From positions 25,122,406 through 25,186,405 of the forward strand of contig NC_030858.1 in the NCBI RefSeq assembly GCF_000208745.1: a DNA stretch of 64,000 bases, read 5' to 3'. Each line of letters opens with the position of its first letter. The stretch's first letter is position 1. Positions 47,865 through 59,946 of the stretch are shown here, one piece after another. This stretch comes from Theobroma cacao. Lineage: Eukaryota > Streptophyta > Magnoliopsida > Malvales > Malvaceae. Under the pieces are notes generated by a model. It saw nothing but the letters and a program-made list of their open reading frames with translations, ran no database searches and was not told where the DNA came from. The position numbers were made by a program, and so were the translations under genes.

Positions 47865-48313
47865 ATGAACTACAACTTTAGGCCCATCTTATGAATGATG
47901 AAAAAAAAGAGGAAAAGAATAAGAATAGTAGGTGTAGGAAGTAAGTTCGTAGGAAAAACAAACTCAGTTTTTTTTTTAAAAGCTTTGATTTTATGGTGTG
48001 TTTTATGTTGAACAATGCTTATGTATTTTATGCCTATATGGTTTATGCTGTGTTGAAGTTTATGTTTTTATGATGCAATTGTGTTGAATGGCTGAACAAT
48101 GCTTATATATACATGGCTGAACAATTTTCATATATATATATACATGTTCTTATGATTGAATGCCTTTATTTTTCATGCCTTTATATTGGATAATTTTATT
48201 AGGGCACATATTTAGGGGAAGCACATATTCAGGGGGAGTAGTCCCCAAATCTGCACATAAATTCTTTTTATATATACATTGCACTCTTAATCTATAAGTG
48301 TTTTGTCATCATC
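47865..48313 (+). other. Sirevirus 3' untranslated region
   Basis: AT-rich with 'tgaacaatgcttat' repeats near 48010-48120 and a 'cagggggagtagtcccc' block near 48229. No coding frame. Confidence 0.7.
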
Positions 48314-48328
48314 AAAAAAGGAGGAGAA
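48314..48328 (+). other. Polypurine tract
   Basis: aaaaaaggaggagaa, directly before the 3' LTR start TGTTGACTCC; the plus-strand DNA primer of the element. Confidence 0.9.
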
Positions 48329-48906
48329 TGTTGACTCCATATGTTTTTGATGATAACAAAACATTCCTCATTCATTAATGTCTAACTTCACTATTTAAGT
48401 GTGCAAGATAAAATTAATTCCCTTAATAAAATGAATGATTAAAAACAAGATCATATAAGAGATAGGTTAATCAGTTAAAGTGAGAAAGATGAAAGTAGTT
48501 AGTGAAGATAGGGCTTTTGTAATTGATTATCAAGAAGCCGTAATCAGTTAAGGAATGGTTGGGCTACAAATTGAAGCAAAATAAAAAAATCCTAATCAAT
48601 TAGCACCGGGCTTTATTAATTAAGAAGATGTTGGACAAAGGAAAATAAAGGTGTGCTAATCGATTAAGGCATGGGGTTAATCGGTTAGTTCACAAGACTT
48701 GAAGAACCTCCAAGCGCCAAAATTCGAATTTGAAATAAGTCTGACCATTGAAAGGAGCCAAAATGAGAAAATTCAAATTCAAAAATTTCATAATTGATTA
48801 GAGCTTGTGTTAATCAGTTAAGATTAAAGGAAGTGAAGCTCCACTCAATTAAGGAGAGAGTTAACCAATTAAAAGAAGTCTGCTGAAGTAAAGAAGCCTG
48901 AAGACA
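48329..48906 (+). repeat. Sirevirus 3' LTR, truncated
   Basis: Matches the first 580 bp of the 5' LTR, including most palindromes, then similarity stops at about 48906 (after 'aagaagcctgaagac'). The last 760 bp are missing and so is the far TSD. Confidence 0.9.
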
Positions 48907-50030
48907 AAAATGAAATTTTTAAGGAAAGTTACATGTGGTAATTTCCTTAAAATTTTCAAATTAAAAATTAATTATAGGACCTTGCCAAAAGTGTTGGGGT
49001 TAATCTCAAAAATTATTTTTACAAGAATGTTTATTTCTAATTAATAAAAAATAATAAAATAAAAGTAATAATTAAAACAATTTTGTAAATTAGAAATCAC
49101 ACACCATGATATTTATGTGCTTGCATCATAGGCATTTGATTTGAATTAAATAAAATATGTGAAAATCCTCCAATGATGGAATTTTAAGAAAGTTATGAAT
49201 GATAATTTCTTTAAAATTTCAAGATGAGAAAATGTGCTAAAATTATATCAAAAGTGTTGGAGAATTTAGAAAAAATTTCCAATGTATGTAAAGAGTTTGC
49301 ATTTAAAAAAATAAAAAATAACAAATAAAAATAATTAAGAAAATAAAATTAAATATAAAATTAAGGCTTATTTATCAAGGTTAAAAATACATAACACATG
49401 ATTAATTGATACTATTATTTGAATGGGCATCATGGGGTGCTCATACCTTCCCCACATATAATCGTACTCTCAAAACTAAATGTGTTTCATCGACCGGAAC
49501 CTATCATTTTAATGAACTTAAATCAAGTATAAGTGACCAATCACATCTAAATAAAAAAAAAATTGATGATGACTCATCTTTTATGTCGAATGATTGGGTT
49601 TTGAACGTGCACGATATAATACAATCATTTAAATTTGTTCAATGCATTTGATAGTTCAATTTTAGAAACCAATTAATAGAAGATTTTCGATGAAAAGGCG
49701 TTGAAAATTTTAAGTCAATTATATTTAAAGAAAATTTTTTATTTAATTACATTAATCTTTTATATCTTTCAATTTTTTTAACTATTATCAAATAAAATTA
49801 CTTATAAAATCATATTTCTCTTTTATAAAAGATTTCATAGAAATATCTATTCTGTATTTAATTTTTAATAGTATACAAAACAATTTTTATATCATGAATT
49901 GAGTACTTAATATTTTCAAAATTAAAAAAAATCAATACTTAAATTTGAAGTATTAAATTTTTTCAGTTTATTTGGAAGAGATATAAAGCACATAATAAAA
50001 ACGTCTTGTTTTAGCGTTGCGCCTCTTGCC
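48907..50030. other. Non-coding DNA with a diverged local duplication
   Basis: 48910-49045 and 49172-49300 are related (growth from 'aaggaaagttacatg' / 'aagaaagttatgaat' to 'aaaagtgttgg'). 49425-49520 contains 'ggtgctcataccttccccaca', which resembles the 5' leader of some Ty3/gypsy elements; this is weak. No gene is recognised. Confidence 0.45.
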
Positions 50031-52896
50031 TAAGCATGGGGCCGGCACGGAAAAGAATAAAAAATAAATTGAAGCTGGTATTTTACCTAAACTCTTATCG
50101 ACATGACTGGGACAACGGGTGCATCAGAGCTCCGGCTGTCATTTTCTTCTGTGGGACTTTTGGCAGGCAATTCTTATACAGAAAAATAGTATTTGAGAGT
50201 AGAATACACAATAAGCTTTGTAAGCAAGAATTAGGGGTAGAAATTCAATGGTGGGGAACTGCTTTCTTGTCCACTTGGGGACAAAGCATCTCTTAAACCA
50301 GGAAATGCGTATCCCACATGCTTTTCCTCCTTTTATGTATTCCTTGAAGCATTCCACATGGTTACGAATAAACTATGTATGCAAGTACAACGTGCAATAT
50401 GTCACAAATTTTGTAGTGCTATAAAGCAACCTTAATTTCATGATTAAAGGTAACTGAGAAAGCAATCTGCTTTAAAGAAGGGAAATGTTATGATGAAGTT
50501 TGCATAACTGTTTTGCATGCCAATTAATGCACCAGTAATTAATTTGGGGAATCAATTATTTCTTGTCTTGACAGTTAAACAACGAAGTCATTCATGACTT
50601 GAAAGTTTAACTATATATTAAGGCACTTAATACAAAATTATGAATTGATTACAATATGGTATGAAAAAAAAAAACAAAAGTGATGACACTAATTTTAATA
50701 AATATTATGATATATTTGAGCATGTGCCTAACTGATAAGTGTATATATATTTTTCTTAAGACACTCTTTGTGATTTCAACTTTTTTCACATGCATTTTAT
50801 GATTGTTTTCTTTTCTCAATGAGCATCCAGTGGATATCTTTTTTTTTCTCTAAATAATTTATGTTCTTTAAGGAGATTAGTTGTTAACTTTATCTAATAA
50901 AATTATTAAAATACTTTCAATTTAACATAACTTATTTGTACTCATTTAAAGGTACTTTAATAATTTAATTATGAGAAATCGACATCTTAACTTTTTGTGG
51001 GAATAGAAGATATTCACAATGAGTTAATTGAGAAAAAATATATTCATAGAGCGCTAATTGAGAAAAAAAAATTGTAAGATATTATATAAAAAATTGAAAT
51101 TCTAAGAATATGTTAAAAGTAATCTATGCCTTGACCATATAAGATTCCTTTCACATTGCTCTTCAAAAAAAAAAAATTTCCTTTCAGATTGAGTGGTAGT
51201 ATAAATTTTTTTTTAAATGTTTTTCCCTTGTATATTTGGAACCATCATCTGCTAGAGAATTGATTGCAGCTGAAATTAAGGTAATGATTTTATACTTTGT
51301 GTAAAGAGAGAAGAAAAGCCTGCATGGCTATTGTAACAATCTGAAGCATTGCTTCTATATATCTGTATCCGTTCTTCTCTTATAATTTTATCAATAATTT
51401 GCTTAAAAACGTCCACCACTTTATGATGGAGAATATAGGATGACTTATGGAATTTAATTTTATCAAACTCTTCATTAATTGTTGACAGTGATATTTCTTT
51501 GAGAAACCATACATTGTGAGGCTTGAAATGGAAGGTTAATGAGATCGATGAGTTGTGTTAATAGATATTATTGGAAGCTTGTAGAGACCAACGATCGCTA
51601 TATATTGTGGGGTCTCAAGAACAACTCTTAGCAATGGAAAAGTTATTGTGGCAATCAAATAGTTAAAATTACTGGTGAGAAAGGAATAGTGGGGGCAATG
51701 GTCTCGTGTGGGGAATAGGAATGAAAATGCACTGTTAACTTGAGGTATAATCAACATAATGTATACACAAATTCATTTGATAAGGAAAGTGACGTGCAAT
51801 TGACAATGATCTCGTCCACCTTGGTGTTTGTTTCCATGTACAGAACATTCTAAACCCTTCTTTTAATTGGAGAAAAGGTGAAGAAGCCTTTCCATGTTCA
51901 GTCAGGTAATCATACCCCCTGGGAACTTTTGTGTCAACCTTTATAATCTAAGACAAGCAGCGAAAATGAAACAGGCATGTGGCCTATACATCAAATATAT
52001 GTATCTTATCCTAATGGCCAGCTTGTAGAAACCTCAAACTTACCTGTCAATACCTCAAGTTGTGTATTATTCTTCCCATAATAACCATTATCACCATACT
52101 CATAATTTCTTATTGACAAAAACAATACCCACATTTATTTATATTAATTTCTTCACATATTTTGTGTGCTTTTATTTATTAATTGTGAGATAGGACCCTC
52201 ATGTTTCTCACCCAAAGTCATTTTCAAACATCAGATTGCTTAGAATGTTCACCAAATATGAGTTGAAGGCAAGGTGGCAGAATCAGCCTCCTTTCTTGGA
52301 AGGAGATGCGGGAAAAGATAGGGGTTGTTAATTTCTTGCTTGTGCAAGGACATGTGGAAAGCCACTGCTTAAAAAAATATTAAATATTCCCTGAGTATCA
52401 AATTCTTTTGTTAATAACTCAGTTGAGTTCACTGTATCCATTCTTGTAACTAAGTTGCATCATTCTTTTTTTAAAACGTGATTTGGTTTCATGCCAGAAC
52501 AAAATAGCTGAGGATGCCTAAATCTTTAAAATTATCTTGCAATCAATTCAAAATAAATGAAGGATTGTTTACTTATTAATTACTTGCTTTCAAGATGCCA
52601 CAAAGAAATTCTTTTGTTTAATAATTAACTTTCTATATAATTACAATCACAATGAAATCACCCTAACCCCCAAAGCCCATGCATTCAAACCAAACAAATT
52701 TCACACACAGTTTCTCCCTAGGTAGCTACACACTTTTTTTCAACCCCCTCCCCACAAGACATTTAGCTGTCATTAAGCCCCAAATTATTGCAAAGTTTAA
52801 TTAAAATGAGGTGGGATTCCCACCAACCTTAACTTTGTACACATGCCTAATTAATATCTATTAATTTCTTCCTCTTTTTTCATTTGTCTCTAATAT
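50031..52896. other. Low-copy intergenic DNA; includes 3' region of the DUF716 gene
   Basis: A plus-strand ORF of 86 codons (50036-50296) and a minus-strand one of 73 codons (51536-51757) show no domain I recognise. 52600-52896 is probably the 3' UTR of the DUF716 gene, with a poly(A)-signal-like aataat on the minus strand near 52785. Confidence 0.45.
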
Positions 52897-53844
52897 CTAC
52901 CTCTCAATGTCCATAACTGCATAGCCTTTTCCCATTTGGATAAAGCTTTTGGGCTCCCCATGTTTGCTGATCTCCTTCTGAGATTCAACATCATCAGAAT
53001 CTTCTTCCAGTTCCAGCGCTTCTTCCTTTGCCAATGTTGAATACTCGACCTTTTCTCCATATAATTTAACCAAAACCAAGTAGAAAGCCATGGAAAAAAC
53101 GGTTACAAGTATCAAGGTCCAACTGAATTGAATATTCACCAAAGCTTTCGCTCGGTGTAGTGCTTCATCGCTGGAGCACCTAACCACCTGGTGACCGTCT
53201 TCAGAGTGGATGAAGCAGCCTTTTGAAATCAAGTCTGGAGTCCAGAGCATGTACCCCATGATTATGAGCCACACACCTTGATACAAAATACTGAGAGACC
53301 GAATAAAGCTGACCATAAAACTCTTAGGAAGCCCAATTCCCATTAGGGTGGTGGCTAAAGAAACAACTATGGCACTCTGTAGAAGCAGGTGATATTGACC
53401 CTCAACTCCCATGTGATCTGCCGAATGAAGGTGGAAGAGGAGGAGCTGTTGGGCAAAAGCTACTGCTCCCAGAAACTGTGTCAGGGCATACTTAGCTTTG
53501 GGGTTAATTTTATCAAGGAGTAGAGCAAAAGCCGCATAGGTAAAGAAAGTCATTGATATAGCGGCGTGCTCCAAGTTGTGGAGATGATTTGATGGGATGG
53601 TTCCGTCGGGGTCAAACGGTTGGTGCCTTTCAGGGCCAATAAAGAGCTCCATGGAGATGGAGATGGACGAGCCTACCATGATGAAGAACAGCTCTATGTA
53701 CCTTAATTTTGATGAGGGGAACCATGGAGAAGATGTGTAGGAATTCGGGTGGAGAATGTGGAGCTTGATGTGATTAAAGAGATGCCAAAAACCAAGAGCC
53801 AAGAAGGCAAAACCTGGTGCAACATGCCCCACTAAAGAACCCAT
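52897..53844 (-). CDS. DUF716/TMEM45-family multi-pass membrane protein, intact
   Basis: A single uninterrupted frame of 315 codons, the usual length for plant DUF716 (TMEM45A/B-like) proteins. It starts MGSLVGHVAPGFAF, the normal family N terminus, so the first Met is accepted. Seven hydrophobic segments lie near residues 5-25, 48-70, 94-110, 119-140, 153-172, 178-200 and 238-262. Family signatures are FIGPERHQPFDPDGTIPSNH (69-88) and the His-rich FHLHSADHMGVEGQYH (137-152). The C-terminal tail (263-315) is acidic and probably cytosolic. The family is membrane-localised; one tobacco member was linked to virus response, but no biochemical activity is established and I assign none. No intron is needed. 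It is the only intact gene in the window. Confidence 0.95.
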   Translation of the reverse strand: MGSLVGHVAPGFAFLALGFWHLFNHIKLHILHPNSYTSSPWFPSSKLRYIELFFIMVGSSISISMELFIGPERHQPFDPDGTIPSNHLHNLEHAAISMTFFTYAAFALLLDKINPKAKYALTQFLGAVAFAQQLLLFHLHSADHMGVEGQYHLLLQSAIVVSLATTLMGIGLPKSFMVSFIRSLSILYQGVWLIIMGYMLWTPDLISKGCFIHSEDGHQVVRCSSDEALHRAKALVNIQFSWTLILVTVFSMAFYLVLVKLYGEKVEYSTLAKEEALELEEDSDDVESQKEISKHGEPKSFIQMGKGYAVMDIER

Positions 53845-54010
53845 GTCTTGCTCGATCAGTGTCCGACTGTTTTTTATTTCCTGCTTGTTTTGTGTACAGG
53901 AGAAAGCGAGGAAAAAAGAGGAGGGGCTTCTTTACAATGATGAAGGGGGCCAGAGAGGGAAGGGGAAGGAGAGAAAAATGGAGGCAAATGGGTGACGGGC
54001 AAGGGGGCCA
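53845..54010 (-). promoter_or_regulatory. Pyrimidine-rich 5' leader of the DUF716 gene
   Basis: On the minus strand the 165 bases before the ATG are dominated by CT tracts (complement of 53905-53990), the Y-patch type composition common in plant 5' UTRs and core promoters. No clear TATA box is seen. Confidence 0.45.
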
Positions 54011-54464
54011 GTTTTAAGGGTGGGTTGGGGTTGAATTTCTAAGGACTCCAGAGCCTTCTATTGAAAGTTTGAACACTTGTGATGAGTTAAGGAATGAGAT
54101 TAACACGTTGACGATCAAGCTATTTGCCTAAGAAAGGCAGGCCCCTGTTTTCTAGAATACAGAGTTTACACCCCAAAAAAATAAACAGAAAAAAGAAATC
54201 CAAAAAACTTTCTGTAAATGACAAATTAGCCCCCAAAATGAAAAGACCATGTTGTTTCAATTTTCAAAATTCAGCCATCGAGGCATGTGTTTCATGCTTC
54301 GCTAATTTGTGATCAAAGTTAGGCGTTGCTAAGAAAAGTAGAAATTTGCTATTTAGGCTGCTTCCCCCTTCTTTAATACCACTCTCTTATGGGGCATAGG
54401 ATGATGTTTAATTTGATAAAAACAATTTTGACAGGCTTAAATTTAATTGAAATATATTTGTATT
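54011..54464. other. Upstream intergenic DNA
   Basis: Probable promoter side of the DUF716 gene. A 62-codon Lys-rich plus-strand ORF (54124-54312) has no recognisable domain and is not called. Confidence 0.4.
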
Positions 54465-54887
54465 GGTATAATATTTTAAAATATCTTTAAATTATTTAAA
54501 AAATTTTAAATAAATTTTTATTTTTTTATTACATGTAATCAAATTCTTTCATTCTTATTTTGGATAAATAAACCCTTACATTTAGTAAAAATACCATATA
54601 TCATTTTATGTTTGCAACATGTTGTTGACTTAGAGGTAAAAAGGTCATATAATTATATCATTATGTTACATCATCATTCATTATAACATGTCAATATGTG
54701 ACTTCAATGTCATATATCACAGAATGACGAATGATATTTTAATTAATAATAAATAATCAACCTTTATTCATAATAATTTGATTAATTTAAAATAAAAATA
54801 TAAAAACTTGATTGAACGTAATAAAAATATAAAAATTTATTTAAATTTTACTCGATAGTTCAAGAATTTTTTTAAAAATATTTTACC
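54465..54887. mobile_element. Long-TIR Mutator-like MITE, copy 4
   Basis: Inverted arms of about 110 bp (ggtataatatttta... / ...aaaatattttacc) and a 9-bp TSD with one mismatch (atttgtatt at 54456-54464, atttgtgtt at 54888-54896). Same family as 5889-6559, 6761-7233 and 7384-7820, with the same 'tgacat/catgtca' core. No protein. Confidence 0.85.
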
Positions 54888-57142
54888 ATTTGTGTTTCAA
54901 GGTAAATTACTTTCCTTGAAGGAGGGTTTAGTCCAAATGTTGATAAAATAAACGAGACCAAGCAAAGGATTGAAAGAGAAGATTTCCGTAGTCAAGTCAA
55001 TTATGCTTATCCAGTAGGCCCAAGTACGAAACCATAGCTGTATAATTGAAATTAACATTTGGAAAGAGAGTGATAGATACTCTATTTATCTCGACTTATC
55101 ACCATATTTCACCTAAATGTCAATTCTCAACCAATTCAAGTTACAATTTTGGTTTTGTTGCATTTGGAAACTGTGCATGCACTCTTTTTGCACTGCTAAG
55201 TATAGGATGCCAAAGGAATTAAGAAATCGCTAAGCTGTCATGTCAATTAACGGGACGAGGAATCTTTACGCTGTAAAATTAATAAATGTCTCGTTAACCG
55301 CACGCCCTTTTGCTTTGTGGCTTCTATGTTTTCTAAGGAGTATTATCTTTTTTTATTATTATTATTTATAGTTAACTTTATTGTAAAAAGAAAAATAGAC
55401 CCTATATAGAATTCTAGAAATTTAGAATTGTATAGTAATCGAAAAATAATTTACTGAAAGAAAATATTTTTAATATTTTTTGTTGTTTAAATAAATTGTC
55501 CATAATCTTATAATTATTTTTGTTTTTTCATGTTCATAAAAAAGAGAAAAAACAATATTAACTTTCAGTTTGTTAACCGAAGAAATAACTTGTTGGGAAA
55601 AAAAAAATTTCTGTATAAAATATTTTTTATTGAAATTTTTAGATCTTAATAATTCAAAATATTCTTTAGGTCTAAACAGTTTTTTTAAGTCTTTTGAAAA
55701 ATGCTAAGCGGTCAATATAAATTTTTTTGATTGACCTGTAAAATGTTTAACATCTAAAATAAACTTTTAATTTTTGAAACAAGTATAAATCTTAAAAGTA
55801 TTTTCTGAAGAATATTTTATGTCAAAATAAACGAAAGCTAATGGAGAAAAGGAAATTTCTGCACGGGAAAGAAGAAAGGGGAAAAGGAAATTTCTTCATG
55901 TTCCAATATGGAAGTTGAAAATGACTAGGTAATTGGATCGTGTGATTGAAGTTTGGTGTGATTATGACGGCAAGGGCGTCTAAGAAATTGAAAATGATGC
56001 AGGAGAAAGCTAACCTCATTCTTATTTGTTTACTTTTGCTTATGGCTTATCTAAGTTGAGCTCTTGCATTGCATGATCAAATTGATAAAAAATGCGATAA
56101 AAAAAAACGGAGTTGTAATAAAGATTTATTGAACTCAGCTTCTAAGCAAAGTCTGACTTTGCTCATCATTTGAATAACAAAACAGTTTTGAATTGAATTT
56201 GAATCTCCTGTTGTGAGTTGTGTTTGTATTTGCTTGTGCTTGCACGCAATTTCCTTCGCTAATCGCCACCTTTGTACCATTCTCCTGCCTTGGAAGCCTC
56301 AACTACAAGATTATAACTATCGTATCAATTAATTACAACTGTAAATTGTTTTCTTTCTTTTTCGAAAATTACCATTTTTTACATCTTTTTTTCTAATTTC
56401 TATCTTCAATTTTTTTTTTTTTGCACTTAATTAACACGTAAAACCATGAAACCCACTGGTTGTAACTATAATTTACTCTTTTGTTTTCAATACTTTTACT
56501 ACTAAGTATATCGTAGTGTTACTGTGTATATATATAAAAGTACGGATACCTGTAAAATTTTTTATCGACAAAAATAAATTTTTTATTTATAAATTATTAA
56601 TTTAAATAATTTTTTAATAGTTATAATATTAATGAACTTTATTTAATGTATAATTAAATATTATTATTGGAATCACAAATTATAATAGACAAAAGTTAAT
56701 TTCAAATAACGATTTAGAAATTTAAAAAGAATTGAAAATTCAAGTAAGCTTGCAAACCGCTAAAATTGAGTATTACTATATTCAAATTAATTAAACTTGA
56801 ATGATTTTTTCTAACTGTTTAAAGCGGAACTAAAGTTTTTAACAGTTTAAATTGAGTAATGAATGAATTGAATTCAAATATTACATTTATAAATGACAAA
56901 AAAAAAGAATAGTTAAACCTAGAGTAGCTAGTGTCGATATATCAATTGTGTAAAAGAAGGAAAAAAAAACTAAAATTCCTTTTTAGAGTTTTAAGATACT
57001 TGTGCATCGATCAGAACTTGGAATGATAGTAATACCCAGATTAATCAAGGAAGTCATTATTTAAGCATCATATCAATTTTCTTGCCAGAATTTTGTTATC
57101 AAATAATTAGTATAAATAATTCTCTGATTATTTAAAATTCAC
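54888..57142. other. AT-rich intergenic DNA
   Basis: Two minus-strand ORFs of 65-67 codons (55822-56019, 56077-56280) show no known domain. A short TA run lies near 56527. Nothing else is recognised. Confidence 0.45.
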
Positions 57143-58590
57143 ATCTTAAATGTGCATTTTGGTATGCAAAGTATAACATTATATTTATTTATTGACTAAA
57201 TACCCAAATAAATCCCCTTACTATATCAAGACAGTCAATTTAGCTAATTTTTTATTATGTTCAAATAAATTTTTAAACTTTTATTTTGTATCAAATAAGC
57301 CTCTATCATTAACTATTGACTAACTTTCGTTAGCCAATGGTACAGTTAATAATTTTTTATATCACATTATCTGCCATATAGCACGTTGATGTGTTATCTT
57401 GATGACGTCAATACCACGTAACACATAACGTGATATCAAAAATTACTGACTGAGAATTGAGTTTTTTCCTTTTCAATGTTAAAAAATTATTTGTCAAGGA
57501 TTTGAAACAACAAATAAAAAAAATTTAATTATTTTAAATTGATTAGTATCGTTTCTTAACTGATTATTATTTTCTTAATTGAAACCATCCTCTCTAACAA
57601 AAAAAAAAAAAAAACCCAATCTAACTTTTTCAGTTTGATTGAAGCCATTGTTGCTTGATTGAAAGCTAGTGTAGAGAAATCTGAAAATATATAGAAATGA
57701 TTTTGAGAAGAAGATGAGTAAAGGTAGGACACACAACATTTATAATATTGAAACTAGCAACAACACACAATGCTATTACACAATAAAAGAAAGTCAAATC
57801 CTCCTCTTCTCTTCTCTAAAATTTGTGAGGAAAATCTGATGTTCTTCTCTTCCCTAGAATCTGTAAAAGAAAGTCAAACTATTCTCTTCTCTTCCCTAGA
57901 ATTTATATAAGAAATCCAATGTTCTTCTCTTCCCTAAAATCCGTAAGAAAAATTTGATAGTGTTGAATTTTATTTACTAACAATATATATTCTCTCTCCA
58001 CTTTTTTCACATTTTTTGAAAATTTAAGACTACCTAAAGAAAGATTTTAGAAGAGGAATAAGAATTTGCAAACAGGGAGAGGATTTAAGTACGTTGATTT
58101 AGGAAAGGTTGAAGAAAGTGAAGGCTTTTTTTTTTTCTTAGGAAGAATGGTTTTGATTAAAAAGATGGTAATCAGTTAAAAAACGATGTTACTCAGTTTG
58201 AAGTAATTAGTTTTAGTTTTAAATTTTTTTTTTAAATCCTTAACTAATAATTTTTGAACATTTAGATAGGTAAAGAGGAAAAAATCCAATTGCAAGTCAA
58301 GAAAAAATTTTTTGAAACGATAGTCAAGAATTTTTTATGCCACGTTATTTACCATATGGCATCGACGTCATCAAGATGACACGTCAACATGTCACACGAA
58401 AGATGACGTGACTTTGACTAACATTCGTTAATCAACGGTTAGTGTGAAGAGCTTATTTGATTCAAAATAAAAATTTAAACACTTATTTAAACGTAATAAA
58501 AAATAAAAATTTATTTGACTTTCTTTCTCACACTAATTCAGATGTTAAATATGCATTTTGATATGCAAAGTGTAACATTATATTTGTTTA
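57143..58590. mobile_element. Long inverted-repeat element flanked by 55-bp direct repeats
   Basis: Arms of roughly 290 bp (about 57220-57460 and 58310-58530) are inverted copies sharing 'ttattttgtatcaaataagc' type blocks with the Mutator-like MITEs, and 'atcttgatgacgtcaatacc' / 'ggcatcgacgtcatcaagat' further in. Outside the arms a direct repeat of about 55 bp (57143-57198 and 58530-58586, 'tgcattttggtatgcaaag') encloses the unit, far longer than a Mutator TSD. The centre (57460-58300) encodes nothing recognised. Confidence 0.6.
57804..57962. repeat. 40-bp tandem repeat, four units
   Basis: Units at 57804-57843, 57844-57883, 57884-57923 and 57924-57962 all contain 'cttctcttccctagaat' or a close variant and an A-rich second half. 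Confidence 0.9.
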
Positions 58591-59946
58591 TTAGATATCA
58601 GGATTGGTCTTTAAAATTTGTGAGAAATTGTGGGATGTATTTATGGAATTAAAAATCCATGGATGCATCCGGTATTTTTGAGGTACGATGTAGATATTCA
58701 ATTGGTTATGGAACAAGAATGAGATCAAATATGATGGTTACTATCTTATATATAATTATGAATAATTATATTTTCATGATCAGAGTATCTCGTTTTTTAT
58801 TATTTTTTTCCTTCGAATATGCTTTTTGTTCTGGCTGCCCACTGTGTTCCATTATTTTATTGCTCTTGCTTCCAGTATTACCTAAATTTAATAAATAATA
58901 AAAAAACATTTCTTGCACATGCTGCTCAAACCAGAATATTGGAAGGAAGTCGTATATCTGAATGGATTCTTGCCCTTTTTATTTTCTTGGGCTAACTGTT
59001 CTGCTTTTGTTTTCTTTGTATTCATATATATGTTCATCAAAGTTGACTGACTGATTTTTTTTTTGGAAGAAGACTGACTGATATTGTAACGATATAGATT
59101 AGGCAGAATATTAAATTTCACATTTAATCCATTAACTGGTCCCCAAGAAACACATTAAAATTGAAGTCACTGGTGACGTTGGGCAGCCTTGGACCAACTT
59201 GTGTAATCTAGAAAATACATTGCACAATATTTACATAATTATTTTTCTTTGGTATAATGAGAAAAATTTATATAAAAACACAGAAAAGGAGCTGATTCCT
59301 TCTGGCCTAAAGATCTAAACGTGGTGAAAGAAGATAGGCATCCTTCAAGAAAAGAAATAAGGGTAAGCCATTCTCCAAATTAACAAACTGGGTAACTAAT
59401 CATTTTAACAATAAAAAGTTACATGTACTTAGATACTAATAGAAATTACAATTAAGCAGTTTAATTATTAAGGGAGTTTAGATAAAGTTCAAAAAGATTT
59501 AATTTATCAATAAGTTGAGCCATATATTGTTGAATTAATTAGAGTTGAGAATTCAATCTACTAAGCTTTGGTCAAATATAATTCTCTAAGTTAATTCAAA
59601 CACATTGATCAAAGTCAAAGACCAAATGAGGTGTTGTTGATATTGGAACCTCAAGTACAATGGGGTATGCCTTGCCCAGGAAACCTTAGAATGGGGTCCA
59701 CCAATTAATTTTTTAATTGCAATTATCATCATAAAATGAAGTTAATGTTCCCTTCCTAGTTTCTCTTTCTTCTTTTTTAACGTATAAAGATTTATTGTAC
59801 AAGAAATACAAATTGATAAATTAATTATTATTTATTACTTTTAATTATTGAAGAAAACAAAATTGCATTACTCTATTTTTTTTATGTAACAAAATAAGAT
59901 GGGGTAAAACCAACTTTTGGGACCTCATCTTTTTCAATATTCTCTC
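58591..59946. other. Intergenic DNA, no gene recognised
   Basis: A 79-codon plus-strand ORF (58659-58898) is hydrophobic but matches nothing I know. The rest lacks structure I can assign. Confidence 0.4.

Larger units (their letters stand above)
32019..48906 (+). mobile_element. Sirevirus-type Ty1/copia retrotransposon, degenerate, with nested insertions
   Basis: The order is 5' LTR (32019-33360), tRNA-Met primer-binding site, gag with a CCHC knuckle, protease, integrase, RT, RNase H ending at 41142, spacer, an env-like ORF (about 44960-47864), polypurine tract (48314-48328) and a truncated 3' LTR (48329 to about 48906). Long LTRs, gag with an extended C-terminal part and an ORF downstream of pol are characteristic of Sireviruses (Maximus/SIRE). 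Insertions are LTR B in RNase H, LTR C in the spacer and a solo LTR in the env-like ORF. Without them the element is about 9.5 kb. Stops and frameshifts are frequent, so it is immobile. Confidence 0.85.

Noticed and set aside
50036..50296. ORF of 86 codons near the DUF716 gene
   Set aside because: No domain, no splice context and no similarity that I recognise; length is within chance for this region, so it is only mentioned in the intergenic entry.
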